From contig WTXI01000130.1 in the NCBI GenBank assembly GCA_022376515.1, positions 40,056-104,055 of the forward strand: a stretch of DNA of 64,000 nt. Reading direction: 5' to 3'. The translations under genes were made by a program, and so were the position numbers. The notes beneath the pieces were generated by a model. It did not search any database, was not told the DNA's origin, and saw only the letters and a program-made list of their open reading frames with translations. This DNA comes from Lactifluus volemus (taxonomy: Eukaryota > Basidiomycota > Agaricomycetes > Russulales > Russulaceae). This document shows positions 21,745-35,433 of the stretch, piece by piece (position 1 is the stretch's first letter; each line of letters starts with the position of its first letter).

Positions 21745-22144
21745 GTCACGTAGGTTAAAAAGAATTAAGGGGTGAGATGAGGGGGTGGGTTGAGCAAAGG
21801 GTGAAGGTGCATGGGATTCTTATGGGAAAGTGGGACGGATGCCCTTTTAAACCGACAACATGGCGGCAGAGGCAGTACTTAGAATTTCTGACTACATCGT
21901 CCCGGCGTCCTTTAAATCCGACAACATGGCGAAAGAGAACTTTGAGACAACATCTTCGTCACCAATAACACGGGGGACAGACCCCACGCGGATGGCAGCA
22001 GGATGCTGAGCATGGATCAGAGCGCTGGCTGGCACCAGTGCAGGCAGCTGACACCGGCCATCTCCGTTTTTCACCAGCGCCGCTGAGTCCCGGCTTTTGC
22101 CCACAATCATCTCACTTCTGGCGTCTGACCGTCGGTTCATCTGA

Positions 22145-25100
22145 CGCCCGTATCGCCGAATTCAGGTCAGCTGTAACAAAAAAGATTAGCAAGCACCCTG
22201 GCCCTGTGAACACTCCCGTCGTACCGTCGCATGGCAGACCACTGGCAGTACAGGTGATACCCATTCACGATGGCTTTCAATTCACAAGATCCACCACACC
22301 ATCCAGACGTGTGTGGGTTCCAAAGTCGTGGACTCGAACGTGTAGCACGGCACAGACAAACGTGACGTTCCGTCATTTAGGCGAGCTACCTGCCAATCAG
22401 AGTCCACCGGCAGAAAATGCCATGGTGCTGTCTAACCCCAGAGGGCAAGAGAGTGCGGCCGTGGGTTGAAGAAATCATCGAAAATTGCACTGTAGACAGC
22501 TCAGGGGCACTTCTTGGGCCATCTACATGTCACCGATACTCATTTAACAGAACTGTACGAGGTAACTTATGACGGCGGAATTCTTTTCGATGGCAGGTCC
22601 CGAATGGCAATAAGCGCCCAACGATTGTCCCAGCCTGTGCGACTGTTATCAGTCTTATGCGATCGCTCCTGCTCTTACAGAGCCCCATTTCTCATATTTA
22701 CTAGTATCGTACCAGTATAAGTTACTCATAATCTCAAGCGACTCAGTGTTTTCCTCTAAGTAAAATAATCTGCGCTTGTATTTCAATTTGTAGTTGAATT
22801 TGCTATGCTTGCCTACTCGAGATAATGTCATCTTAACTCGGTCGTCGCACAGCAAGTGATGACTTTATTAAGCGCCAACAAATATCACTGACAGAGGATG
22901 AAACCGCTGGCGCTTGTACTGAGCCAAATCCCTGGTTTTGCATCGGCGTGGGAAATGCCGCGGGTGCAAAGGAGCGCGATTCTCCCGGCTCGCCACCTTC
23001 CACAAGATATACCGCAGGCGTGTGTCCTGCCACGGTAATTTTCCGAAAGCATTACATCATTTGTATCATCTGTATACAATTTCGCCCCTTACACTCATCG
23101 AGCCCTTCCTCTGAGGCAGGCCCCTGTTTCGTTTCTCTTACTCCACTGTGTCACAAATTTGGATATATCTAACGTCGATCGTCCCATAGACGATATTAAA
23201 TCATTAAGTTACGGCGGCGGAAAGATACTAGGAAGCGCTGACGTCGGCGGTAACCTTGTTGCAGAGGTTGCCCCCTTGTCATGTGTATCGTTCGTGCAGG
23301 CACTAGTTACGAGACATAGTCCGGTTCATGGCTAACGCGACCGAAGAGGTTCAACTACATCCCTGGACTAAACAACGCGACTAGCTTCTTCGAGCCCTGG
23401 CGAATCTGGCCGCCATGCATATCCGTGTTCATTACAACTGGTGCAGCAACATGCCACTGCTTCAAGAAATTTCACACCAAGAAGAAGAGGGTGGACATGA
23501 TACATTCAACAAGTTTCCCAGGCCCTCATGGCGTCGCTCCTAGTAAAGATGACTAGCTTCTAAGAACACTACTACATTGCACCGATCGAACAAGGCTGTC
23601 CCTCGGCGACAAACAACGATCCTGATCCCGTGGGTGGCGGCGAAAGTATCAAAGGTTCGAATTGCGAATGTATTCGCTGACTATAGCCCGGTCCAATCAA
23701 ACCACCAGTTGGCAAGGCAGCGTGGCCGTTTGGGAAGGCTATCTGGCGCCCAAACCTGTGCGTATAGCAATTCGCATGTGCATGACTCCAAAGATGTGGC
23801 GACGTGGGTGTCCTGGATTCCGGATATCCTCAACACGTCAAGACGGCGGAGAGTGCGACTGTCAGGCCATGTTGTTTATCTTACTTATTTTGGAAAGTCT
23901 TGTTCAGACTTGGCGGTGGCAACTTGCGGCGCCAGGCGCTGGTCACCTCGGAAGGCCCCCTGGTCACCTCGGATAAGGTCTCATGGAAATCGTTTATGGA
24001 CAACGACTCGAATCACTCTGCATGAAGCAGCTAACCACCCTTTTATGATCTCGATGTTGATCCACTCAATTACCACTTGATCCGTCATGTGGTAGCGAGA
24101 GGCAACAACCCACATTCTCCTTACGGTCACCAGGAACTTGACAATTTGGGCAGAGACGGACTCCAGCGTACATCCACGTACCGCAGGTCTGACCTAGGCG
24201 ACTCCGAGTCCACAGAGCCGTCTGCCTCGTACCGCCACCACACCTGACCGTACTGTGGGGATGATAGATGGAAATGCGGTACGAAGGCACTTAGGCTAAG
24301 CTACACAGACGTGACCACACTTCATAGCCAGAATTGAGGCCGAAAGCGTCCGCGCAACTGCGTGGAGTGAAAGTTGGGGGCGTGATAAAGCTGACCACTG
24401 GCAGGTCTCATGACAATAGAGGATGTCAGGGGCCAAGATTGACGCCCAGCAGCCTTCCTAAACTTTCCCGTTTGAGGTAATTTTGACAGTCATTAGGCGC
24501 ACAACACATGTGCTCTGTGGATTCGGCATCTGCCGCCAACAAACCTTGGATGCGCGTCCTGGATGCGCGTCCTTGACGAGACTTCCAGAGGCTGTTTCTG
24601 CGTCCGGGACGTTTGAAATTGTCTATTACTAATGGATAAACTGCGATGGTTGTCTAGCTTATGGCAGGGATGCTGGGTGGTCTGGACTTCAAGTTGTCGA
24701 AGCCTCCCTGCGAAGAGGGGTCCAGAATACCACCAAGAGAAATAAGTAACTCTACTTGATGAATGCTCGAACGAAACCCGGGAGCTAGGGACTCGGATTG
24801 GGATTGTATATACGCTTCTGAAGTTAGGGTAGCCATGACTCAAGGGTAATATCGCATCCGAGCAGAGCACGACCCACAGAGCGGCATAATGTCGACGATC
24901 GTGGTTCTGCGGGCCATTTGGCACAACTACGAGGTACTTGGGAAAGCTGGGGGAGAATAAATGTGTGGCGCATCGCCCGGGATGAAACGACCTCAACAGG
25001 GTACGGCCAATTACAAAAAGGGAGTAATAAAGAAAGGTCCAGTGTACGATGCAGGCTAACGTTTCTTGGCGCAGGAACGCATAAGTAAGACAAGGGTCTG

Positions 25101-25930
25101 GACTAACTGTAGCCGTACTTCGAGCCCGCGCAAGCGCACACACGCCGGCCAATCGAATTGAGCTTTGAGAGAGGAAGGTTGAGAAAGGGAACTGGAGGAT
25201 AAGAACGGGGATGTGATGCGATAAGCACGTATAATGTCCACGAACGGGCAAATATCTCGACAGTCATGATCTACGCCAGACAAAGAACAAACCCCGACAA
25301 TCCACGTACGGATCCGCAGGATCGCTCGTGATTCGGTCCTCACGACCCTCTGTTCATGGAAGAGGAGAATGAGCCGATCGAGTTTGCCCCCGGTCCCCCT
25401 CATGGTGCGCGCTCCCTTCCTTTCGTTTTTAGACCACGAGACCTTTGGGAGAATAAAAGCGATGAATGAAATTTGACCCGAGTGAGAGCCTAACTCGACA
25501 GAGACGACGGACCTATATAACACTCACCGCGCGACATAGAAGTGCGACGGGGGGAGGTGTTCAAGTCAGTCCGGACCGTCGGCGATGACTCAGTCCAACA
25601 CTTGAAGAAACCTATAGCTTGAAGTTCGGATATTGAATCCATCTATGAGCTTGAGTCGCACAGACACAACTCAAATGTTCCGACTACTAGTATGCGGAAT
25701 CCTCACGCCGGTGGAGTTTACATGTAGTGCGAAGGTAACGGGCGAATGGTTGAGTAACGAAGACCTCGTGAGGTGTACGCTTTACGTTATTTACGTTGCT
25801 TGTGACGGAGATGTCCGGACTGTTCAAGCCAGATACAGCTACGGTGAACCGCTCTCCTACTGTAGGAAGGCGACAAGTTCAAGAGAGAGAAAAGTATATC
25901 ATCAGTCTAGGAAATCCGGGCACTCGATTG
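22145..25930. other. Outer part of the right arm, no supported gene
   Basis: Mirror of 7677-11500. There is a long frame on minus at 24493-25251 and one on plus at 23577-24080, but both are interrupted or altered in the left arm and show no recognisable domain. I see no convincing gene or RNA. Confidence 0.45.
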
Positions 25931-25943
25931 AAGGCACAAGGAA

Positions 25944-26324
25944 AGTCCCCGGCTGTGGCGAGAAATTTCTGGTCAAGAACCTGCGCGCCAGTTGCAAACA
26001 ATCATGGAGTCTTAGGAAGCTGAAATGATTGGCGCTATCCAAGTCTTGCCGAGCCAAGCCTCATCGAAACCTCATTCAACCGTTGCACCGACTAATAATC
26101 GGATCGGATGTTGCCGACTGAATCGGATATCGCCGCAGGCACTAATTGCCGTGACATGTCCTGCAATAGGTTTTTCAAGTTGTTGGCACAGTGCCAGGCC
26201 TCTTTAGTACAAGGAGCTTCCATGACCCGTTTCCATAAGAATGGGGTAGTAGTCTAGAATCATGACATACACCCGTTTCTCAGTCAGCATTTGGTAATCC
26301 ACCTCGACTGGCGGCACTTTCGAT
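25944..26324. other. Junction region between right arm and STAND fragment
   Basis: About 380 bases without recognisable coding sequence. The first part may be the continuation of the inverted-repeat unit beyond the Gypsy target. Confidence 0.35.
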
Positions 26325-26540
26325 ACTCACGAGGCCGTTGCCCTGACCAATGAATGACAAAAGAAGCGCATAGAACATGTATCGTTGACGCGAGCCACTC
26401 TCGGAGCCACTTGCACAGATAGCCTGGTCTTGCTGGTGAAGTGTAACAAGAACATCATTCGCAGATTTGCAAGGCACGAACTCGGCGAGGAGAGGAATCA
26501 GAGGATGCTCGGTAATATTCCCGTTGGTTTTCTCGTTGTA
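26325..26540 (-). pseudogene. Goodbye-domain STAND fragment, inverted copy of 14560-14783
   Basis: On the minus strand this reads EKTNGNITEHPL, PCKSANDVLVTLH and SFIGQGNGLV, matching the decayed fragment at 14560 closely and the intact domain at 33158 more distantly. There is a frame slip between the SGSES and FIGQGNGL parts in both decayed copies. It is a remnant only; neither end continues into the rest of the gene. Confidence 0.7.
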
Positions 26541-26737
26541 TGAGTAATTCGTGGGAACGATTAAGGGTGGGAAGAAAAGGGATTTACGTAAGCCATCTCG
26601 CCGTCACATCACTCAAACTACGTAGCACGAGAACAGTATCAGTATTTAGTTTTGTTCAATGTACACAGCCGGAAAACGCTATCTCCCAGAGAGGACACAA
26701 GTAGTCCCCTATGCGTGCTCAGGCTGTCCCACGAACA

Positions 26738-29138
26738 CTAGATCGCAAGGGCAAGAGTGATGTGCGTGATGTGGTCGAAACCGTCAGCGCGATACGCATC
26801 TTGCGTGATACTCGTGCCATTCGAAAGAAGGAACGTCATTAGGTCTGGACACGCAGTAGTATACTGCGGCCACCAAGGACTTGACCCCCCATTCGGGTCC
26901 AGGTTGGTCACAAAGTGGATCAAGTAGTCCATCAGCTCTCCTGGACCGTACGTATACACCAGATCTGATGCATGTACGGAACCTAAAACTGGCAGGTACT
27001 TGAAACGCTTGCTAACTACACGCGAACGTGGCTACAAAGTTAGAGAGGAACGGTAGAAACTGCATCCAAGCACGACGTACGGTATGACCATGTCTTCTGC
27101 TTTCCAGAGCGCTGCTTAAGGAAGAACCGCCGTGGGGCTTGGAATTAAATGTCACCGATAATCGCAGCAATGCGCTTAAATTGTGGTGTGATTACATTCT
27201 GTTCTCCGGTGTCGAATGGCGAACCCTGGGTGACGTCCTGCGGGTACAACTTGAGCAACTCATCTATTTCTTCACTGCTTGCACCAGAAAGAATGATCCT
27301 GGAAAGGTAATCGTGAGGTTCTGCACCTGTCCTACAACCAGATGGTCAGCACAAATCTTGATTATGAAAGCGAGAAGTTACGTGATATTGAGCGAAGGAA
27401 GGGCAAACATCGTTCCTTCGTCATCACAATCACCTGTGACGAATGGGATGTCCGCGACTTTGCCATCTAGAACGAGCTTTTGAGGACTATGGGTTAAAAA
27501 GACGCCATCCACTCGAGGTTGCCAAGCAAGTGCAACAGACTGTTCGAATGACTTATCGGCAACTGCCACATTCCTACAATCCAAGGCACGTAAATATATC
27601 ACGTACCTGATACGAGAAGATTGATGGGGAATCATCCACCGCAGCTTTCAATGTCACATAGGGTACCGTGCGCAAACAAGAAAGGGTATCAGAGGAACCG
27701 GAGCATCCAGTGTGATTGACGAGGTCGTCATAATATGGTTGACCCTAAAGAAAAGATTCCTCAGAAGCTCTTTAAAGGTGACTGGTGGTTCTCATACTTG
27801 AGTGATGTCACCGGTTTTAATAGGAGACCCAGATTGCATGAAAGCCGCACGGAATAAGCCATCGGGGTTCCCGTCATTTGTTAGCATCTGAAGTGACACC
27901 GAAATTGCCCCAGCACTTTCGCCCCAGCTGACGAGAATCGAACAAAACGTTAGCGAAATGCATGGTAAAGCCAACCTACTACGCACATCGTCACTTTCGT
28001 GGGATCGCCACCAAACGCACCAATATATTTTTGTATCCAGCTCAGCGCCATACGCTCTGTAAAGCCGATGTCTAAGGCCTAGACCATTTTTGGGGTGGAA
28101 AACACGCACGATCATGCAACCCGAGATTTCCTACACCAGAATCTTTGACTTCTTTACTCGCTAGAAACCCGAATGCTATGATGCAAGATGGACTCGGATA
28201 TCGAAAGACCGTAATGGGACATTCGACTGCGTACCTGAAACCCTGAGACCATAATAAGATCAACTAGGCAACGCAAAATGCAAGTTTGACTCACCGATAA
28301 TTCATGCTCGCATAAATGATAGGCTCTCCTAGTTCAATCGAGCGTAAAACTATTTCAGTTGCATTAGGGCTAAATATATATTAATCACATCTAAAATGAA
28401 TGAGGAAGGAAAACCGAACCTCTCCGTTGTGCCAACTTCGAAGCCTCCTATGGAGCAATAAACCGTAGTTAGTGATGCGGCAAGTCTAAATAATAACTTG
28501 AAAGCAGTTTGCACTCATCTGACCTCCGTATATCCACTATTATATTATACTTCTGGTCAGAGCAAGTTATAGAAAGCTGATACCTGGACATACTGCTACG
28601 ACGGGAAGATTCGCACCGGGTTCAGCAACGGCGGGTGCAAAGACATTAAGCGTTAAACCTGCATCATGATGGGTGTGATGAGTGTCGTTCGTTATGAGAC
28701 GGAGATGAACGATTTCCATACAATCTTCACTGTCCGGAGTTGTTGCTGATAAATTGAATTTCAGAAGAAAATCTGCCGTCTGCTTGGGGAAAGTCGTTAG
28801 ACTATTGATCGCAGGAAACGCCTGTTGGGGACAAGGATGACCGAAGGTGGAAGCATTATGCATCCCGGTGTAGGGACCGAGCCCTCGGGGAAGACGGAAA
28901 CGTAGGTCACCGACACTGTTTGTTGGTGATCAGGTGCCAAACAAGGCGGCTCAAGGTAACCTTACGTACGGTGGTTGCGCAAACGGTATGCCAAGAAACT
29001 TGTTTATGCCGTCGGATGTCGTGCCTATAAATGCTCCATTGTCCAGTGTGACAGTTGGCAAGGCGATATCCAGTTTGGCTAGTACCATGGGCATCACAGA
29101 GAAAAAAAAATTAAAAAGGATGACTTGAGGGAGCCCAT
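26738..29138 (-). CDS. Type-B carboxylesterase CE2, signal peptide disrupted
   Basis: Closely related to CE1 and inverted to it. The introns and body can be joined in frame: FLGIPFAQPP, WIYGG-GFEVGTTE, 8-nt microexon at 28235-28242, GESAG nucleophile (about 27910-27925), DCDDEGT acid (about 27412-27432), VHGSDL His (about 26960-26975), stop TAG 26738-26740. The ATG corresponding to that of CE1 (29138) is followed by a poly-T slip and an in-frame TGA after 14 codons. An in-frame ATG at 29094 (MPMVLAK) would give the mature enzyme without a normal signal peptide. So it is either a pseudogene or an intracellular form. Confidence 0.6.
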
Positions 29139-30014
29139 TCTTGCGGACGAGAACTGTCTCTGGAGGGAAAGCCCTGAAAGAGGGCAGACATTTTAAGCAT
29201 CTATGACTTGTCCGCATGACTCCCGGGATCAATCAAAATCGAGAAGAATCAACCGTAACATGTCCGTGATACTGCCTCTCGCAGCACTCGGCTGTCTAAT
29301 TCAAAGTGGCCACTTACCAATCCTGCCTTCTTTCCAACGACGTGGTTGACGTCGACGCACATTGCCGTTCATTGTCTACCAATATCGCTGACCACATCCC
29401 GAGACGAGCGGCATCGCATGGATTCGTGAACGCCGAGTGACGTTGATAGTATTAGTCACTGCAGACCCGGAGAACGATACTGAATCCAATATCACGATGC
29501 TTGGCAGTGTAGCGTGAAGAGCCCAGGACCCAGGTAAATCGTATTTCCTGGTTGTCACCTGGGGCCCATCCGAGTAAAGGCATGGCTACGAATCCGTCAA
29601 GAAGTACAGTTTTGGAGACGGCGCAAGTCCAAGAATCCACCGCCTTGTTGAACCTCCGAGTCACGTAGTTGCTGGACAGTACATACGTTACCCCAAGCAG
29701 AACTGAATGCAGGTCGCAGATGCCGAAGAATGCCACTGGATCGGGAGGAAGACATCTTCCTGACAAACCAATAATGACAGAAAAAAAATGAGAACACCAA
29801 CTCGACCGCACTGCTCCCGAGCATCAAAATGTGTGGTGGCTGCGGAGCGCTAACAGTGCGCGCACCCGGTCCGGAGAGAGCCGCAAAATCCCACGCGAAC
29901 CCGATGAAATGGCACGAATACCTACCTCAATTGAGGTCGGTCGGTCGTTGTCACCGTTTTCAATAACTCTCTCTGTTTCAGCATTAGTTACTTCCCCACA
30001 TCCTATCCATACTA
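29139..30014. other. Intergenic region between CE2 and CE3
   Basis: About 870 bases. It holds the upstream sequence of CE2 and the 3' flank of CE3. Only short non-matching frames are present; nothing recognised. Confidence 0.4.
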
Positions 30015-32422
30015 CTAGTATTGGGAAAGGGAGAGTTTCGTAACGTAGTCAATCGCCTCATCGCGGAACTCGTCTTGCGTGATGTTCGTGGTGCCCGGTG
30101 TGGGAAGGAAGGTCATTAGCTGCGGTGACGAGGGGGTATATCGCGGCCATCGTGGACTCGACCCGCCATTCGGGTCCGAATTTGTTGCAAAGTGGATCAA
30201 GTAGTCCATTAGCTCTCCCGGACCGTACGTGAACCTCAAATCCGAGCCATGCACGGAACCAATAACCGGCAGATTCTTCAGGCGCTTGCTAACTATACCG
30301 GATAAACGAGGTGTAAGGACAAGGGGCGACAAAATTACGATATCTAAGCGCGACGCACGGTAGGACCATGTCTTCTGTTTTCCCGAGCGGTGCCGAAGGA
30401 AGAAGCGCCGTGGGGCTTGGAACACCATGTCCCCGAGAATTGCAGAGATGCGCTTAAATTGTGGTGTTAACGCATTCTGATCACCAGTGCCGAACGGCGA
30501 GCCCCGAGCGATGTCCTGGGGGTACATCGTAAGTAGCTTATCTATTTCGGCACTGGTTGCGTTCTGAAAATAATATTTGGCAAGGTATTTGTGAAGTTCA
30601 TCAGTGGTCCTGAAAGCAGACGATCAGAACAACGAATCAGGGCTCTTACTCGGATACTTACGTGATATTGACAGAATAGAGGGCAAATAGGGTCCCTTCA
30701 TCATCACAATCGCTTGTGATGAATGGGATGTCTGCGATTTTGCCTTGTAGAACAAGCTTTTGAGGTTCTTCGGTCAAAAAATGGCCATCCACCTGAGGTT
30801 TCCAGGCAAGATCAAGTGACTGTTCAAACAAGATCAGCGGCTGCGAGTTTCGGATCATCCCCACACTATAACTCCGTGACATACCTGATACCCGAGGAGT
30901 GGCGGGGATCTATTTATTGCAGTTTTCAATGTTGCATAGGGTACCGTGCGCAAACAAGAAAGGGTATCAGAGGAGCCAGAGCATCCAGTGCGATTGACGA
31001 GGTCGTCGTAATATGGTTGGCCCTAAAGGAAATATTCCTCAGAAGCTCTGTAAATGTGGTTGTTCTCGTACTTGAGTGATGTCACCAGTTTCAACAGGAG
31101 ACCCAGATTGCATGAAAGCCGCACGGAATAGGCCATGGGGGTTCCCATTATTTGCTAGCATCTGAAGTGACACCGAAACTGCCCCAGCACTTTCGCCCCA
31201 GCTAACGAAAACCAAACAGGATGTCAGCGAAATACATGAGAAGCCCGACGGCCCCAGGGACGTACATCACCACTTTTTTGGGATCGCCGCCAAACATGGA
31301 AATGTACTTTTGTATCCACTTGAGCGCCAGGCGCTCTGAAAAACGGTGGATTGAGACCTCGTGCTCTGCTTTACGGTAGAAGTACGCACGATCATGCAAT
31401 CCGAGATTGCCTACGCCAGCATCTTTGACTTCTTTACCCGCCAGAAAACCAAGTGCTGTGATGAAAGATAGGTCTCTTAGTAAAATAAACGGGTATTCGG
31501 GCGGAGCATACCTGTAAGCCTGAAAAATAATTAGATGAAACAGAGAACTGGAACAAGTTGTACATACCGATAATTCATGCTCACATAAACGACAGGCTCC
31601 CTCAGCTCACTCGAGCGTGAAACTATGGCGCTTCCATCGTACCTATAAATATTTATTAATCAGATGAAAGCTTAATAAATAAGCGAAACAAACATATCCG
31701 CTGAACCTAGCTGAAAGCCACCTGCGGGGAAAAAAATCGCAGTCGATATGATGACAAGTCTGAAAGCAGATTACATTAATCTCACCTCCGTGTATCCACT
31801 TTTGTTAATAAGTAGGTTGTGGCGGTTAGCACCAGTGATAGAAAGCCAATGGTTTAGTACATACTGCTACCACGGGAAGATTCGCATCGGGTCTAGCATC
31901 GGCAGGTGCAAGGACATTAATCGTTAAGCCTGAAAAGTGGGATGAGGAACGCTCCTTTTGAGAAAGAATTGAACGGTCTACGCACAGTCTTCACTTTCCG
32001 GTGCTGTGTCCGTGACATTCGAGCTCGGAAGATACTCTAGCGTCTCCGTGGGTAACCCGCTTGGAAGGGCCGATAAACTCTTCTGTTGAGGACAACGATG
32101 GCCGAATACGGATGCATTATATACTATGTCCCTATAGGGGCCGTGTTCTTGGGGAAGACGGAAACGCAGGTCACCAATACTGTTCGCCGGGGATGTAATA
32201 CGTGCAGTAGGTCAGTCGAGGCAAACAAGGGATAGGCCAGAGCAACGTTACGGACGGTGGTTTAGCAAATGGTATGCCAAGGAACTTGATTATGCCGTTG
32301 GATGTCGTGCCTATAAATGTCCCGTTGTCAAGTTTAACAGTGGTAGCGATATTTATATGAATTGCTGAGACGGTGGAGATCACAGCGCAGAGAGCGACAA
32401 GAGATGCCTGGAGGAAGCCCAT
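30015..32422 (-). CDS. Secreted type-B carboxylesterase/lipase CE3
   Basis: Starts with a signal peptide (MGFLQASLVALCAVISTVSA). Exons join over short GT-AG introns: FLGIPFAKPP to IGDLRFRLP, then the C-LTINVLAP exon, the WIHGGGFQLGSADM region, an 8-nt microexon at 31512-31519, GESAG (about 31185-31200), DCDDEGT (about 30700-30715) and SVHGSDLRFTYG (about 30228-30262), ending SLSQY at the TAG by 30015. The triad Ser-Glu-His is complete and I saw no frame break. It is more diverged from CE1/CE2 than they are from each other. Divergently oriented from the STAND gene at 33158. Confidence 0.78.
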
Positions 32423-33157
32423 TCTCGAGAACTGTGAGCCAAGGGAGAAAGGAATGCTGAGACCAGGGGCCTTAAATACTCAAGATTTCCACAAGTCGAT
32501 CATCTGAAATTATGACGCCGCGGAACTTGCAGTGGGTAATTGAGTGGCTTCTGACCATCTCTGGTCCCTTTTCACGAAGCGTCGTTCCTTCTTATTTCTT
32601 TGAAATAGTCCGCGTAAGGCAAAATGTTAATAAACTAAAGTCAGTCGTGTATAGCTTACTGGTAGTAGCGAACTTGAAGTCCTTCAGTTTGGCATCGTGT
32701 TGATCGATAAATTAAGAGGGTCAGTAGATTCAGCCGAGGGTTTCAGAGCAGTACATATGGCATATTACGACGAGCAATCTTGAAACCTGCCCTGTTTCAG
32801 GTCCGCCCATGGATTCAATTGGATTACGAAAAACCATGCGCGGACCTCTGATCAGGTGATCAGTGGGTAGTGATGAGTCAGCGCTATTCTGGCTCCGCAG
32901 GTCGGACCGGCAGCATCTGCACTCCGGGTTACTGTGGATACAGTAATTTCGTTAGGACAGAGGAAGCTTTTCCTGTCCTACCCAACTCCTGGCTCGGCTA
33001 TACCGTATTTTCGTCGGTGAGAGTGTAATACACTGGCAGACCTAACCCCGCCAATCCCGGGCCGGGCCTTCTAGGCTCTGCCTATTGCGGTCAGCCACCC
33101 TCTTATCATGATTACTAGTAGTCCTCATCACAAATTAGCTCCTCCCACTCAAGCCCT
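32423..33157. promoter_or_regulatory. Divergent intergenic region between CE3 and the STAND gene
   Basis: 735 bases that must hold the promoters of both divergent genes. No motif can be named with confidence. A short inverted repeat GTTACTGTGGATACAGTAAT lies near 32929-32949. No coding frame. Confidence 0.4.
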
Positions 33158-35433
33158 ATGTCTCAAACCTCTTCCGCGAATGCAGACTATCCCAACTTTC
33201 AATCCATCTTTGATGATGCCGTGAAAGTGTATGATGAGAAAACCAAGGGAAATATTACAGAGAATCATTTACTTGCAATGCTTGCGCCATGCAAGTCCGC
33301 AAATGACGTACTCACTATCCTTCACCAGAAAGAAAATACCCTCAGTACATCCATTAACGGCACCGAGAGTATCACAAAGTGGCTTACACCGACGATACAT
33401 GTTCTCTGCGCATTTTCTGCCGCCATAGCCCAAGGTGTTGGCCTCGTGAGTCTCAGCTTGTTTACTTCTTCGGAATCAATGGCCTCATGTATGTTTTCAG
33501 GTATTCCCGCCAGCAAATGTGATCTCCGCTGGAATTGGAGTCCTCCTCTCGGTCAGTACATGCCTTTTCCCCTTTGGATATGCTATTGTAACGCCTAAGC
33601 CTTTAGGCGGCCAAAGATGTTAAGACCAGCCAAGAAATACTCGCCACTCTCTTCGCTCGTATAAAAAGCTTTTTCGCTCGTCTTGAGATTTACATCGAAG
33701 TCCCGCCGACTGCGGCTATGAAACGAATAATCGCAGAGATCATGGCAGAAGTACTCACTATCCTTGCAATCGCAACAAAGGAGATCAAACGACCAGCAGC
33801 GAGTGAGATTTTAGTTGGAATATACATCGCCTTGGCTCACATCCTTTCAGTGAGATATTTGAAGAAGTTGACTGGGAACAGAGACGTCGAAGATGCACTC
33901 CAGAAGTTAGACACACTGACGCAGGAGGAGGCCCGGATGGCGCAAGCGGAGCTCAGAAGGATCACCCACAACATCGAGCGTTTGTGATCTATACCATCTA
34001 CTGTTCCTTGTGACGCTTACGTACCCATCCTGATAGGTAACCAGCTCCGCGAGAGTCTTCGAACATGGCTTTCTCCATCAGACCCATCTACCAATCATAA
34101 CATCGCATATGATGCTCACCACAAGGGAACAGCAGAATGGTTCTTTCAAGGTAGAATCTTTAAAGCATGGAAGTCAACTGGTTCCCTCTTATGGATTCAT
34201 GGTAAACGTATGTTCCCCTTGATACCACCATCCGAATCTCCTTAATGGTCTTTCGATTCAATAGCGGGCTCAGGGAAGAGTGTTATCTGGTTCGTCGTTA
34301 CTGGACACTTCTCATAGTCAAACTCACGTAGTTGTGTAGCTCTGCGATCATAGAAGATATCATGGCCCTGCGCGACACTGAAAGGGCCTTCGTAGCGTAT
34401 TTCTATTTTGATTTTCGGCATACGAACAAGCAAAACCGTCAAGATCTGCTCCATTCCCTCCTTACTCAACTTTCTACCTATTCCGACCACTGCTGTGATC
34501 TTCTTTCCGACCTTTATTTGAAACACGATCGTGGATCAAGGAGGCCTAGTGATGGCGCAATGGTTGAATGCCTGAAAGAAATGCTCTCGACTGCGTCTCG
34601 TGACCCTACTTACATTATCATCGACGCCCTCGATGAATGTCCACACACTTCTGGGATCACGTCTCCCCGAGAACACGTCCTCAACCTTATGAAAGAACTT
34701 GTTGAACTTGGCCTCCGAAACCTACACATCTGTGCTACCAGTCGGCCAGAAATTGACATCCGGTCCACCCTTGAGCCCTTGACACAAAATCGCGTGTGCC
34801 TTCAAAATGAAAACGGACAAAAGGAGGACATTGTCAAGTATGTTCACTCTGTGGTTTCTTCGGACAGAGCGATGCGGAGATGGAAAGAGGAGGACAAGAA
34901 TCTGGTTATTCAGACGCTATCAGAGAAAGCGGATGGAATGTAAGGCCATTCTTTCACATTCGTAATGACGTTCTGACGCCACCATCATTCCTTAGGTTCC
35001 GCTGGGTGTTTTGTCAATTGGAAATCCTTCGTCAGTGTCTCCCACCAAGTGTGCGGGGCATTCTCGATCAATTGCCCAAAAGTCTGGATGAGACATACCT
35101 CCGTATATTAAAGGAGATTAATGAAGCGAACCAAGAGCTGGCTCTTCGATTGTTACAATGCCTTACGGTTGCTGCCCGCCCACTGCGTGTCGAGGAACTG
35201 GCGGAAGTGCTTGCGGTTGACTTCAAAGCAGAAGGGATGCCTATTCTGAACCCAGACCTGCGCTGGGAAGGCCAGGAAGATGCCGTCTTTGCGGCATGTT
35301 CTACGTTGGTCAGTGTTGCGGATGAAGGCCCAGGTGACGCCAGGGTGGTCCAGTTTTCACACTTCTCCGTAAAGGCGTTCCTCACGTCGGATCGGCTTGC
35401 CGCATCAAGTGCAGATGTCTCATGCTATCATAT

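Larger units (their letters stand above)
19028..25943 (-). repeat. Right arm of the ~6.9 kb inverted repeat
   Basis: Inverted copy of 7672-14557. At its outer end (25939-25943) the sequence runs straight through the point where the left Gypsy element inserted in the other arm, so it preserves the empty target site. The homologous region may continue beyond, but the counterpart lies on the far side of the Gypsy element, outside the window. Confidence 0.93.

Noticed and set aside
24493..25251. 252-codon minus frame in the outer right arm
   Set aside because: No domain, composition not protein-like, and the matching left-arm sequence is broken by indels. It begins without a convincing context.
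35068..35385. Antisense frames of 60-120 codons inside gag, pol, NACHT and ankyrin regions
   Set aside because: They are shadows of well-supported genes on the other strand.
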